DNA of 64,000 nt from Pseudomonas laurylsulfativorans (GTDB taxonomy: Bacteria > Pseudomonadota > Gammaproteobacteria > Pseudomonadales > Pseudomonadaceae). The notes under the pieces were generated by a model. That model saw nothing but the letters and a program-made list of their open reading frames with translations, made no database searches and was not told the DNA's origin. Where the stretch lies: assembly GCF_002906155.1 (NCBI RefSeq), contig NZ_MUJK01000001.1, positions 1,178,001-1,242,000 on the forward strand, given 5' to 3'. How positions within the stretch are numbered: the first letter of the stretch is position 1; each line of letters begins with the position of its first letter. The translations under genes were made by a program, and so were the position numbers. Shown in pieces: positions 1-8,544 of this stretch.

Positions 1-94
1 GGAATGCGAGCCTCAGTACCTCTTGCCTGAAGCGCTTTCTATCCACGAGTTGGCTTCTGATCTGGCGGCAAGCGACTGAACCAAAATTAGTCGG

Positions 95-230
95 CACTCA
101 ATGACCAGAACTGACAAATTACTGATTCATATGCGCAGCATCCCTTGGCAAGGGCCAGCATGGGCTCTACCCGGCACGCGCACCTGCCATGACTTTTCAC
201 TTGGATTGGAATTCTTTTCATTAAGAATGG
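95..230. repeat. Diverged direct repeat, copy 1
   Basis: Shares ordered blocks with 741-869: CACTCAATGACCRGAACTGACA, then TGATTCA, CGCAGC, TTTTCACTTSGATT and CTTTTCATTAAGA, with small gaps. Both copies are about 130 bp and lie in the same orientation roughly 650 bp apart. Origin unknown. Confidence 0.6.
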
Positions 231-740
231 AATCAGCCAGAGCCATAGAGAGCCGTGTCGCGGAAACGCTAAAGGCGAACATCGTGTGTGAAATGTTGTC
301 GTGATGCCGGGCCATTGCTGGAGGAATATCCGCAGTGTGGCGCTGAACAGTCGCACTTCGAGGCACACCTCCAGATTGGCGACACTCTTGGCCCACAGTT
401 GGTATCGCTCATACACCAAGCGGCCTTGGCGAAGCTGGCGCCCCCAGCGCTGCGCACAAAGGATTCGATACTCATGAGGGTTTCCATAGATGGCACTATA
501 AGCTTTTGGCTTACACAGCCTATTGCAATTACTGTCTACGGTAACTTCAGTGATCATTAGAAAATAAAATGGAGTCTTTAGATTTTAAAATGAAAACTGC
601 CAAAGCTTAGTCACTATTGCGCAATTAACTCTCACACCGAGGTAACGCTGCCCCCCCCTAATTTGGAACTGCCAATTAAGTTGGCACTTCAGTAGATTCT
701 CGCACCCGTCCGTCTTGAATAGCTTAGAGCCGCGCAATGA

Positions 741-869
741 CACTCAATGACCGGAACTGACATTGATTCAAACGCGCAGCGGCCCTTCGTAAGCATCGCA
801 ATGGACCTTACCTGGGACGCGTAACCGCCAAGGCTTTTCACTTCGATTAAAAACCTTTTCATTAAGATT
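741..869. repeat. Diverged direct repeat, copy 2
   Basis: Second copy of the repeat at 95-230, same orientation, with substitutions and small indels. It begins with CACTCAATGACC and ends near CTTTTCATTAAGA. Confidence 0.6.
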
Positions 870-1185
870 CAAAGTGAAGCGCCAATACATTTAAGTTTTC
901 GAAGGAAAGAAACATTAAGTATTTAAGCCAGCACGCAGTACGTCCTCTTCTCACTGAACTCTGCGCAATCATGCTCGAGCTAATTTTTCGGGGTTTTCTT
1001 TGTAGACGCCCACCCGCTCGAAATCATGAACTGTTCGAGCAGGCTCGCGTAGACTCCATGAGTGAATCGTTAATATCGGCCGGTTCCTGATTCCACGATA
1101 CAACTGTAGCAGGCCACAACATTCAACTTTTCAACGGCTGGCCACGGGTCGCGATGACAAAAAATAACCTGGCCAGTTTCCAGGA

Positions 1186-1503
1186 TCAATTGACCTCCAC
1201 AACCTCGCTGAACTGTATCACCGGCGCGATATCAGTATAATTTATGATGTCTTGGTATATCTTTTCTGCATGCGGCGCGAAGCTTTGTTGGAAGGTTTCA
1301 AACGATTCGCAGAAAAGGTGGCACATACCAATATAGAGTGGCTTGGAGCCTGGCAGTCCTCCTGAAACGCCCTTGTCTATCGTGAACTTTCTCAACCCCT
1401 CCCCCATGAGCGACCTCACCAGTGGCAGGTGTGTATCGCGATAGTAGTCATGGTCAAAACGGGCATTTTCCTGGTACGGGTACAGCACACTGACTTTTAT
1501 CAT
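1186..1503 (-). CDS. EthD-domain (dimeric alpha/beta barrel) protein
   Basis: A 105-residue protein of the EthD family, small ferredoxin-like-fold proteins that often accompany oxygenase or hydrolase pathways without a settled biochemical role. The diagnostic stretch FDHDYYRDTHLPLVRSLMG carries the conserved D-Y-x-x-x-H-x-P. The length fits a single EthD domain. The start at 1503 is chosen because GGAG lies about 9 bases upstream; the alternative five codons earlier has no ribosome site. It reads away from the AraC gene at 1888, and the shared intergenic region holds two facing copies of the AACAGGT-N7-GGMCA element, one per direction. This suggests coregulation with the degradation genes. 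Function inferred from family only. Confidence 0.85.
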   Translation of the reverse strand: MIKVSVLYPYQENARFDHDYYRDTHLPLVRSLMGEGLRKFTIDKGVSGGLPGSKPLYIGMCHLFCESFETFQQSFAPHAEKIYQDIINYTDIAPVIQFSEVVEVN

Positions 1504-1621
1504 CGAGTCCAACTCCATAAGTTAGAACAGCTTTTCACTCAATGGTCTTGATCCTGTTAGCCCAAAGCTTCAAGGGTGACCATTTCCGTCCACGAAGTGT
1601 GCGAGTAGCTGGCATCTGATT

Positions 1622-1640
1622 AACAGGTGCGCAAGGGACA
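1622..1640 (+). promoter_or_regulatory. AACAGGT-N7-GGMCA element, site 1
   Basis: Sequence AACAGGTGCGCAAGGGACA, about 120 bp upstream of the minus-strand EthD-like gene. One of twelve copies of a shared element in this window. Confidence 0.7.
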
Positions 1641-1761
1641 AGGTGGCGACCAACAGTCAACCCGGATCCGCCCATCCAAAGTGCTGATCAAGATCAAGAC
1701 CTGGCATTAGGTTCCGGCCTGCATAACCGTAGAGCGGACTATGAGACCCCGACTGTTTGAT

Positions 1762-1780
1762 TGACCGAATCGCACCTGTT
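1762..1780 (-). promoter_or_regulatory. AACAGGT-N7-GGMCA element, site 2
   Basis: Minus strand reads AACAGGTGCGATTCGGTCA (GGTCA at the variable half). It lies about 110 bp upstream of the AraC gene at 1888, facing site 1 across the intergenic region. Confidence 0.65.
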
Positions 1781-1887
1781 TACCGGCGGGAGCCGATGCC
1801 ATATTCAGCCCTTCAAATTTCTGATCGTTGTGCCAGCTTTACTCCAAGAGCTCGGCAACCCGGAAAGTTGAGCAGGAGGGTTTCGAC

Positions 1888-2793
1888 ATGACGACGTTGA
1901 TCACGCCATATCAAGTGCCTGAGTGGATTCAGGGCACGATGCTGAGCAGCAGCGACACTCAGGGTTGGCACGGGGTCATCCAGCGTTCCTATCAACTAGA
2001 GGCCTGGGAGGTGGCGGCACCAGCGATCGATCATTACGCCATCATGCTGCTACGCTCGAAAACGCCCGCAGCCCTGCAGCGTCGATGTACTGGAGGATGG
2101 CAGCGAAACACGTTCTCCCCGGGCGATATCTCGCTCTTGTCGATCGCTCAGCCTGCCCATTGGCGATGGCAGGAAAGCCTGGACGTCTCCCATATTTACC
2201 TGAGCCGGGAACTGCTGTTAAACGTCTCGCGGGAGGTGACGGGGCGTAACGTCAGTGAAGTCCGATTACACGATTTGTTGGCGATCCGCGATCCTGTCCT
2301 TACCTCGATTGCCTTGGCAATAACTTCCGAGGCGCAAAGTCCTGCAGCAGGGGGAGCCATGTATGCCGAGGCCCTCGCAACTCAGATGGCCGTGCACTTG
2401 CTCAGGAACTATTCAAGCCTTGAGTTCCAGGCGGACCGTTCCTCGCTCAAGCTTGACGGTGCCCGAATGCGCAAACTTCACGCCTACATAGAGGCACATC
2501 TGGAGAGCTCTCTTTCCATCGCGAACCTTGCCGATCAGGTCAACATGGGCGTATGGGCATTTTCGCGTGCGTTCAAGGAGGCCACAGGCTGCCCTCCTCA
2601 CTTGTACATTATGAACGAACGAGTCAAGCGAGCGCAGACTCTGCTGGGCAGCGTAGCCTTGCCATTAAAAGAAATCGCCCTTCAATGCGGTTTTTCGGAC
2701 CAGGCCCACATGTCACGACTGCTCAAGGCCAAGCTCGGTGTCACACCCGGGCAGTTGCAACGAAGCGCTTTAAAGCCTGTGGCTGCAGATTGA
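1888..2793 (+). CDS. AraC-family regulator (FeaR-like)
   Basis: A 301-residue transcription factor. Residues about 30-190 resemble the AraC-binding-like sensor domain of FeaR-type regulators. The C-terminal ~100 residues form the double helix-turn-helix of AraC proteins, with the second-helix signature LKEIALQCGFSDQAHMSRLLK. The start at 1888 is preceded by GGAGG at the correct distance; the longer frame from 1828 has none. It lies just upstream of a BVMO gene and carries a copy of the AACAGGT-N7-GGMCA element in its own leader. It is therefore a leading candidate for the regulator that binds the element, by autoregulation. That link is inference; the ligand is unknown. Confidence 0.9.
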   Translation: MTTLITPYQVPEWIQGTMLSSSDTQGWHGVIQRSYQLEAWEVAAPAIDHYAIMLLRSKTPAALQRRCTGGWQRNTFSPGDISLLSIAQPAHWRWQESLDVSHIYLSRELLLNVSREVTGRNVSEVRLHDLLAIRDPVLTSIALAITSEAQSPAAGGAMYAEALATQMAVHLLRNYSSLEFQADRSSLKLDGARMRKLHAYIEAHLESSLSIANLADQVNMGVWAFSRAFKEATGCPPHLYIMNERVKRAQTLLGSVALPLKEIALQCGFSDQAHMSRLLKAKLGVTPGQLQRSALKPVAAD

Positions 2794-2943
2794 ATCACCT
2801 GAATATTCAAAAATCCCCACCCTTCGCTTCAATACCTCACCTCTGGCCCTTTGTAGGCTTCGATCAACCGGTCATCAGTCACTTTCCCTGAGCCGGTTGG
2901 TAGCGACATTTCGCCGATTATAAAAACAATAGCTGGAGGATGT

Positions 2944-4590
2944 ATGGATAGCAGCAATGCGCATAGCGCTTCTACTAATGCCGCTCAAGACGTACAAGTT
3001 TATGACACCGTGATCATCGGTGCCGGGATTGGCGGCCTGTACCAACTACACAAACTGCGCGAGGCCGGGCTCAAGGTCATTGCCATCGATGCCGGCACCA
3101 GCGTGGGCGGCACCTGGTACTGGAACCGCTACCCCGGCGCGCGAGTAGACTCTCCGAGCCATGTCTACCAGTACTGGTTTTCGGAAGAACTCAACAACGC
3201 CTGGAACTGGAGCGAACGTTTTCCCGCGCAGCCCGAGACCGAGCGCTACCTGAACTTCGTCGCTGAGCGCTATGACTTGCGCAAGGACATTCAGCTCAGT
3301 ACCCGGGTGCTGTCCTGCGTGTTTGACGAAAGCAAAAGTCGTTGGCAGGTACGCACTGATCGCGGAGCGATCATCGACGCCAAGTACGTCATCTCTTGCG
3401 CCGGAACCTTATCGACACCCCTCAAGGATCTGTTCGAGGGCGAAAAGTCTTTCACTGGCGAGGTCTACCACACCTCTCGCTGGCCAAAGACCCCCGTGGA
3501 CTTGAAAGGCAAGCGCGTGGGCGTAGTCGGTACAGGCGCCACCGGCATCCAGGTGGTCCAGACCATCGCACCGCAAGTGGCGGCACTGAAAGTCTTTCAG
3601 CGCACGGCCCCCTACACGATCCCAATGAAAAATCAGACCTACAGCGACGCGGACCGCGCGCAACTCAAGGCGCGTTTTCATGAGATCAAGGCGCTGGCTC
3701 GCAACAGCTTCGTCGGCTTCGATTTCGACTTCACCTACGGCAGTTACAACGAAGCCTCTGCCCAGGACCGGCTCAAGGTGCTGGAAATGCTGTGGGACGA
3801 TGGCTCGCTCGCACTGTGGGCAGGCTCCTATGGCGAAATCTTCACCGATGACGCGGTCAATAAAGAAGTCTCCGAATTTGTCCGGCGGAAAATGAGCGAC
3901 CGCATCAAGGATCCGGAGCTCATCAAGAAACTGGTGCCGACCGATTATGGATTCGGCACACGCCGGGTGCCTCTGGACACCCGCTATCTGGAAGCTTTTC
4001 TGTTGCCTCACGTGGAAATCATCGACATCAAATCCGCACCCATCGAACGGATTGTTCCAACAGGCGTTCAAACCGCCGATGGCAAAATCCACGAACTGGA
4101 CGTCTTGATTCTTGCTACCGGGTTCGACGCGTCCACGGGAGCCCTGACCCAGATCGATATTCGTGGCCGCAACAACCAGTCCCTGCGCGAGGAGTGGTCG
4201 CACGACATCAAGACCACCCTGGGGCTCATGGTTCACAAGTTTCCCAACCTGTTCATGACCGCCGCCCCGCTGTCTCCAGGCGCTGCGTTGTGCAATGCCC
4301 CAACTTGCCTGCAGCATCAGGTGGAATGGATCACCGACTGCATTCTCTTCCTGGAAGAAAAACAGCGTCATTCCATCGAGCCTACAAAAGCCCAGCAAGA
4401 CCAATGGGTCGAGCATCACGACGAACTGGCAGCAAGCTCCCTGCTCTCCAAGACACGCTCCTGGTATACGGGGGGCAATGTCGCCGGTAAACCGAAACGC
4501 CTACTGGCCTATGCCGGTGGTGTCAACGTCTACCGCGAGCGTTGCGAGGCGGTCGCGACGCAAGCCTATGCGGATTTCCAGATCAAATAA
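2944..4590 (+). CDS. Flavin-containing Baeyer-Villiger monooxygenase
   Basis: A 548-residue class B flavoprotein monooxygenase that would insert oxygen next to a carbonyl, turning a ketone into an ester or lactone using NADPH, FAD and O2. Seen: FAD Rossmann motif GAGIGG near residue 26; the BVMO fingerprint FTGEVYHTSRWP at 170-181; a second, NADPH-binding GTGATG near 196-201; and the C-terminal LATGFDAST. Length is normal for cyclohexanone-monooxygenase-like enzymes. Start is supported by GGAGGA 6 bases upstream. An alpha/beta hydrolase follows after 55 bp, the usual arrangement in which the hydrolase opens the ester or lactone product. Substrate not predictable. Confidence 0.93.
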   Translation: MDSSNAHSASTNAAQDVQVYDTVIIGAGIGGLYQLHKLREAGLKVIAIDAGTSVGGTWYWNRYPGARVDSPSHVYQYWFSEELNNAWNWSERFPAQPETERYLNFVAERYDLRKDIQLSTRVLSCVFDESKSRWQVRTDRGAIIDAKYVISCAGTLSTPLKDLFEGEKSFTGEVYHTSRWPKTPVDLKGKRVGVVGTGATGIQVVQTIAPQVAALKVFQRTAPYTIPMKNQTYSDADRAQLKARFHEIKALARNSFVGFDFDFTYGSYNEASAQDRLKVLEMLWDDGSLALWAGSYGEIFTDDAVNKEVSEFVRRKMSDRIKDPELIKKLVPTDYGFGTRRVPLDTRYLEAFLLPHVEIIDIKSAPIERIVPTGVQTADGKIHELDVLILATGFDASTGALTQIDIRGRNNQSLREEWSHDIKTTLGLMVHKFPNLFMTAAPLSPGAALCNAPTCLQHQVEWITDCILFLEEKQRHSIEPTKAQQDQWVEHHDELAASSLLSKTRSWYTGGNVAGKPKRLLAYAGGVNVYRERCEAVATQAYADFQIK

Positions 4591-4645
4591 AAAGTTGCCG
4601 GCCTGAGCGCCGGCTGCTCACCCACTGGTCATTACGGGTAGCCCA

Positions 4646-5695
4646 ATGAGCCTGCATCCCTATTACAACGCTGAAAACCACGGCCCTTATGAAATCATCA
4701 ACATCGGTGATCTGGACCTGGCCTGCGGCAAGACTCTGCACAATTGTGAGCTGGCAGTGGCGACACACGGCCAGCTCAACGAGAACAAAGACAACGCCAT
4801 ACTGATTCCCACCTGGTACTCCGGCACCAGCAAAATCATCCAGGATGTCTTCATCGGAACTGGCAGGGCCATCGACCCCGACAAGTACTTCGTGATCATC
4901 GTCAATCAGATCGGCAACGGCCTCTCCAGCTCACCTCACAACACACTTGGGATTTACGCAAAAGCTGGTTTCCCGACAATTTCCATTGCAGACGACGTCA
5001 CTGCGCAGCACCGGCTGGTGACTGAGCACTTGGGACTGACGAAACTGGCGCTGGTGATGGGCGGCTCGATGGGCGCGCAACAGACCTATGAATGGGCCGT
5101 GCGTTACCCTTCGATGGTTGATCGCATGGCAGCCATCGCCGGTACTGCACGTACCTCGGACATCAACAAAATCATAGCCGACACAATCATCCACGGTCTG
5201 CGCACAGACCCATCATTCAGCCATGGCGACTACGTTGACTCACAGGCTGTGAGCGCTGGTTTGACTCAACACGCACGCCTGATGACGCTGTATGGCTTGA
5301 GCGCGTCTTTCTTTGAGCAGCAGCACTACAAACCGCTCGGTTTCGACAGCGTCGAGGCTTTTTTTGAAGGGTTCATGAAACCCTACTTCTCACCTATGGA
5401 CCCGAATAACCTGATCACAATGCTGGAGAAATGGCGTGCAGTTGACGTCAGTGCCCTTGAGGGCGGGAATTTGAGGGCTGCCTTGGGGCGCATAACCGCC
5501 AAAGCCTTGATCATGCCGATCAGCCAGGACATGTTTTTTCCGCCCTCAATGTGCCTTGCCGAAGCGGAAATGATCAAGGATGCAGTGTTTTATGCGTCAA
5601 GCAGCCCCAGCGGCCACCTTGGCCTTTTCGGAGTCGACGGCGACTGGATACGGGAGGTGGATAACCAGCTCGCAGAACTGCTCGGGCGAAAGTAA
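4646..5695 (+). CDS. Alpha/beta hydrolase of the homoserine-O-acetyltransferase-like family
   Basis: A 349-residue alpha/beta-fold protein resembling MetX-like acyltransferases. Seen: nucleophile elbow GGSMGAQQ with Ser141, a probable acid in PISQDMFFPP and a C-terminal His in SGHLGLFG. MetX enzymes usually act on homoserine, but relatives in degradation clusters act as hydrolases. Placement directly after a BVMO suggests it cleaves the ester or lactone made there, or transfers its acyl group. The ribosome site is weak, so translation may depend on the upstream gene. A terminator hairpin lies about 200 bp downstream. A methionine-synthesis role is less likely, since no other methionine gene is nearby. 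Confidence 0.8.
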   Translation: MSLHPYYNAENHGPYEIINIGDLDLACGKTLHNCELAVATHGQLNENKDNAILIPTWYSGTSKIIQDVFIGTGRAIDPDKYFVIIVNQIGNGLSSSPHNTLGIYAKAGFPTISIADDVTAQHRLVTEHLGLTKLALVMGGSMGAQQTYEWAVRYPSMVDRMAAIAGTARTSDINKIIADTIIHGLRTDPSFSHGDYVDSQAVSAGLTQHARLMTLYGLSASFFEQQHYKPLGFDSVEAFFEGFMKPYFSPMDPNNLITMLEKWRAVDVSALEGGNLRAALGRITAKALIMPISQDMFFPPSMCLAEAEMIKDAVFYASSSPSGHLGLFGVDGDWIREVDNQLAELLGRK

Positions 5696-5899
5696 GCCTG
5701 CCAGTGTTCAACCTCACGCAAGCTTCAATTGGCCACCGCGTCGCCACAAATGGCCGAGCATCACCTACTCAATGCTGTACAAACCCCTAAAATTGCCGGA
5801 CTCGCTTAATCGCGAGGCGGGACAGACTTTGCGCCTTACCAACGCTCCACCGGTTTGTTCAGCTCACCTGGCTTTTGCCCTCGGTTCAGGTGTATTTCA

Positions 5900-5922
5900 G
5901 GCGCCTTCGGGCGCCTTTTTTT
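5900..5922 (+). terminator. Rho-independent terminator after the BVMO-hydrolase unit
   Basis: Stem GGCGCC-TTCG-GGCGCC followed by seven T residues. It ends the plus-strand transcript coming from 4646-5695. Confidence 0.85.
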
Positions 5923-5972
5923 GGCCTGTTCGTAAATGCCCCAGGCACCGGCTTCGAGCTTACGGCAGGCGT

Positions 5973-5998
5973 AAAAAAGGCAACCCGCGGGCTGCCCT
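5973..5998 (-). terminator. Rho-independent terminator of the minus-strand PhyH gene
   Basis: On the minus strand GGCAGCCC and GGGTTGCC pair (one G-U) and are followed by a run of six T. It lies about 30 bp beyond the stop of the dioxygenase ending at 6030. Confidence 0.7.
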
Positions 5999-6029
5999 TA
6001 TCAACTCTGACTAATTCAACTCGATAGGT

Positions 6030-6920
6030 TTATCCCACCAATCCAAGTGACTTGAGCACATCCTCAGACTCCAGGAACGTATGGGGACTGAGCATCTTGC
6101 CGCCCCGCTCCACCCAGCCCATGAAATTCTCGCCCGCATCCCAGCCGAGCAATCGTTGTACTTCGCTCGGTAGCCCCTTGAGCGTCTCGAAGGGGATGGA
6201 CAGGTATTGGTTTTCCTCTTGGCGAACACATCCCAGGTCGATCCCCATGGTCAGGCCGGTGCGGGGCGTGTCGCTGGAGTTGGTGCCGCCGCCATGGTAG
6301 GTCGACCCAATGAACAGCAGGGCCGAGCCTGCTGCCATCTCCGCGTTGACCGTTTCTTCGGGCTGAGGGCAGCGCTCGTCGTCCCATTTGTGGCTGCCCG
6401 GGATGACCTTGGTAGCACCTGTAGCTTCGGTGAACTCTGTGATCGCCAGCATGATCTGCAAACGGGCTTCGCGGCCATAGTTCGGATGGCGCCAGAGAAA
6501 ACTGGTGTCATCGCGATGCAATGGTTGCTTGCCCTGGCCTGGATGAATCTGGATGGCCTGAGTCATGCCGATCTGAATTTGCGGGGTGACTGTCGTGCGC
6601 TCCTGGCCGAACCACACATCCACAGGCTTTTGCAGGATTTTGCGTGCAGCCCCCAAATACAAGGGGTGCATCACCACATCGACCATCCGCGAGCATCGGG
6701 CGAACAATCGACTGGCACGGCGAGTCGATGTGCCGACGAAAAAGTTTTCATGACCAAAACTCGAGGTATCGAGTGCTGCATCAATCTGCGCTTTGAGTTC
6801 GACGAGTACATCACTTGCCATGAAGTCGGCAATAATCACGCCGCCATCGCGCTCGATTATCTCAACGACCTGCTCCACGGATGCAGTGCCAGGCAGAGTC
6901 ACAAGGGAAGCAGTAGACAT
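6030..6920 (-). CDS. PhyH-family Fe(II)/2-oxoglutarate dioxygenase, first of three
   Basis: A 296-residue member of the phytanoyl-CoA dioxygenase (PhyH) family of non-haem iron oxygenases, which hydroxylate unactivated carbons while decarboxylating 2-oxoglutarate. Seen: the facial triad as His135-x-Asp137 (LHRDD) and His209 (YHGGGTN), with Arg220 (PRTG) placed to bind 2-oxoglutarate. The family covers many small-molecule substrates, so action on a CoA ester is not implied. It is clearly more distant from the other two PhyH proteins here (16378, 44932) than they are from each other. It follows an outer-membrane protein gene on the same strand after about 170 bp that contain a 12-bp hairpin. 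Confidence 0.88.
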   Translation of the reverse strand: MSTASLVTLPGTASVEQVVEIIERDGGVIIADFMASDVLVELKAQIDAALDTSSFGHENFFVGTSTRRASRLFARCSRMVDVVMHPLYLGAARKILQKPVDVWFGQERTTVTPQIQIGMTQAIQIHPGQGKQPLHRDDTSFLWRHPNYGREARLQIMLAITEFTEATGATKVIPGSHKWDDERCPQPEETVNAEMAAGSALLFIGSTYHGGGTNSSDTPRTGLTMGIDLGCVRQEENQYLSIPFETLKGLPSEVQRLLGWDAGENFMGWVERGGKMLSPHTFLESEDVLKSLGLVG

Positions 6921-6950
6921 GTTTGGAGCCCTCTGGAAACGTAGGGTTGC

Positions 6951-6979
6951 GCTGATGGTTTTCTCAAAAAACCATCAGC
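6951..6979. other. Perfect 12-bp hairpin between two same-strand genes
   Basis: GCTGATGGTTTT and AAAACCATCAGC flank a 5-base loop between the outer-membrane protein gene and the PhyH gene. There is no clear T run after it on the minus strand. It could stabilise the upstream mRNA, attenuate, or bind a protein. Confidence 0.55.
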
Positions 6980-7091
6980 AGGAATGAAATCGACTGTAGG
7001 GACGCGCGAGCGCGATTCACAGGTTCGCAACTGACAGAAAAGGGAGGAATTACGGCCATTCCAAGAAGCGGCCGCACGCCTCCTCCAGTGG

Positions 7092-8396
7092 TCAGAAGCT
7101 CCAGGTGACGAGGGTTTCAAAAAGACTGGAGCGGTCGTTGGCACCGAAGATCTGCTTGGCTGCGTCGCCAGGTAAAGCCACGCCGTACAAGGCACTGAGC
7201 GTCAGGGCTGGCGTAATGGTCCAGTTCACATACAGATCGACTTCGTTGGCGAAGTCGCGGCTGGTAACACCCTCGGGGGCCTTTTCCAGGCGGAACCGGT
7301 AGCCCATCAACCCTATAGCGACATCCTGACGTGGTTGCACGGCCAGCTTCAGCAAGTCGATGTCGACGTTGCTGTTGAACAGCATGTATTCACCGACAAT
7401 CTCACCCTGATACCAGGTCCCGTATTCCCCTCCGTAGCCATAGGTCATCGGGTCGTAATCGTTGGAGTACTGAGTGCGGCGGTACGTCAGGGTCGGCGTC
7501 CACGCCACGTCCGTGAAGGCATAACTGGCTTGTGCGTACCAGCCATGGGCGGACTTGTTGGCTTCGCCACCCTTCTCCCAGACATACTCGCCTGCCAGGC
7601 TGATTTGCGGCAAAGCGGCAAACGGTGTGCCCTTGGCACGCAGGTCATAGACATCAACCCCGTCACGCGCCGTATTGTCGGCGTCCAGGGTGTGGTAGTA
7701 AGTCGCGCCCAGGGTGCCGAGTGTGTCGCGCCATTCGACATTACCCCCACGCAGGCGCAGGCGTTCCTTGTAATCGGCGTAGTCGAGGTCCTGAGTTGCG
7801 GTCAGGTCGAACAGGTCCGCATGAATTTTTCCCGTGTTCAACTGGGCGATCAGTGTATTAGTGAATGCGGTACGCGGACCAATCCAGGCGGCCGCATCCT
7901 TACCCTGGTCAGCATGACCGTCACCGATCAGAAAGCCGTTGTCGATCATGAAGTTTTGACGTCCGCCGCTCAGGGTAATGGCGTCTTTACCGAGCGAGGG
8001 GAACAGGTCCGCGCTTTTCCAGCCGACGTACGCGGTTTCCCACCCGATGGATTCCGGGTCGTCATGGGTAAAACCACCGGCATCGCTACCACCGCGCGTC
8101 ATCGCCCCGACAGCTGAGGCACCACCGAACACTGTTCCGTAGTCAGTGTCTGGCCCTGTAACCTTCACCCCTGGCAAAACAAAGCCTTCAAACCGACTGG
8201 AAGTGCGGTCCACCTCAAGCCCGATGCTGCTGGTACGGCCGCCGAATGCCTGGTTTTTGTGGTAGAGGTACGCAGCCCCCACCGTCATTGAGGGTTCGAC
8301 CAACACATCCCCGATCTGAAAGCTGTCGAATGCGAAACTGGAACCTGCATACAGCGTTCCGATACCTGCCGCCAAACTGCGAATCGACATTTTCAT
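7092..8396 (-). CDS. Outer-membrane beta-barrel protein (alginate-export/porin-like)
   Basis: A 434-residue exported protein. The N-terminus MKMSIRSLAAGIGTLYAGSS with a following SFA-FD boundary is a typical Sec signal peptide. The remainder alternates aromatic and polar residues in barrel-like strands, and the last residue is Phe (LVTWSF), the classic C-terminal signature for outer-membrane insertion. By eye it resembles alginate-export-family porins found in degradation clusters, where they admit hydrophobic substrates. The ATG at 8396 is preferred over the GTG one codon earlier. The upstream region holds only a weak copy of the AACAGGT-N7-GGMCA element (8487-8505, two clear departures). 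The substrate is unknown, but pairing with an oxygenase suggests uptake of the compound being degraded. Confidence 0.8.
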   Translation of the reverse strand: MKMSIRSLAAGIGTLYAGSSFAFDSFQIGDVLVEPSMTVGAAYLYHKNQAFGGRTSSIGLEVDRTSSRFEGFVLPGVKVTGPDTDYGTVFGGASAVGAMTRGGSDAGGFTHDDPESIGWETAYVGWKSADLFPSLGKDAITLSGGRQNFMIDNGFLIGDGHADQGKDAAAWIGPRTAFTNTLIAQLNTGKIHADLFDLTATQDLDYADYKERLRLRGGNVEWRDTLGTLGATYYHTLDADNTARDGVDVYDLRAKGTPFAALPQISLAGEYVWEKGGEANKSAHGWYAQASYAFTDVAWTPTLTYRRTQYSNDYDPMTYGYGGEYGTWYQGEIVGEYMLFNSNVDIDLLKLAVQPRQDVAIGLMGYRFRLEKAPEGVTSRDFANEVDLYVNWTITPALTLSALYGVALPGDAAKQIFGANDRSSLFETLVTWSF

Positions 8397-8544
8397 CACT
8401 GCCCTTTCCTTTCAATCAATGCGTTATGCCAATCATGGCGACGTGCGATCGATTGTCTGGTTTAAGAGCGCTTGGCTAAAGGCGCAAACGGGTCAAAAAA
8501 GGGGATCGTAAGCGACACTTCAACGTGGCAACGGCAACGCTTTT

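Larger units (their letters stand above)
1..1185. other. Gene-poor left edge with no convincing gene
   Basis: About 1.2 kb without a supportable gene. The overlapping open frames between 87 and 560 on both strands have no family resemblance and no good ribosome site. Base composition looks less GC-rich than the flanking coding DNA. The stretch carries a diverged direct repeat, described separately, and may be the remnant of a decayed mobile element or an old junction. No transposase could be recognised. Confidence 0.5.

Noticed and set aside
87..557. Open frame of 156 codons on the minus strand (and overlapping frames on the plus strand)
   Set aside because: No family resemblance, no ribosome site, several mutually overlapping frames. 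The region overlaps a non-coding-looking repeat.
3409..4419. 336-codon frame antisense to the BVMO gene
   Set aside because: A shadow of a GC-rich gene on the other strand with clear BVMO motifs.
4646..5695. metX (homoserine O-acetyltransferase)
   Set aside because: Family fold fits, but location behind a BVMO and absence of methionine genes argue for a catabolic hydrolase or acyltransferase.
8487..8505. Further AACAGGT-N7-GGMCA copy upstream of the outer-membrane protein gene (AACGGGT-N7-GGGGA)
   Set aside because: Departs from the consensus in both halves. Spacing fits, but it is too weak to list as a site.
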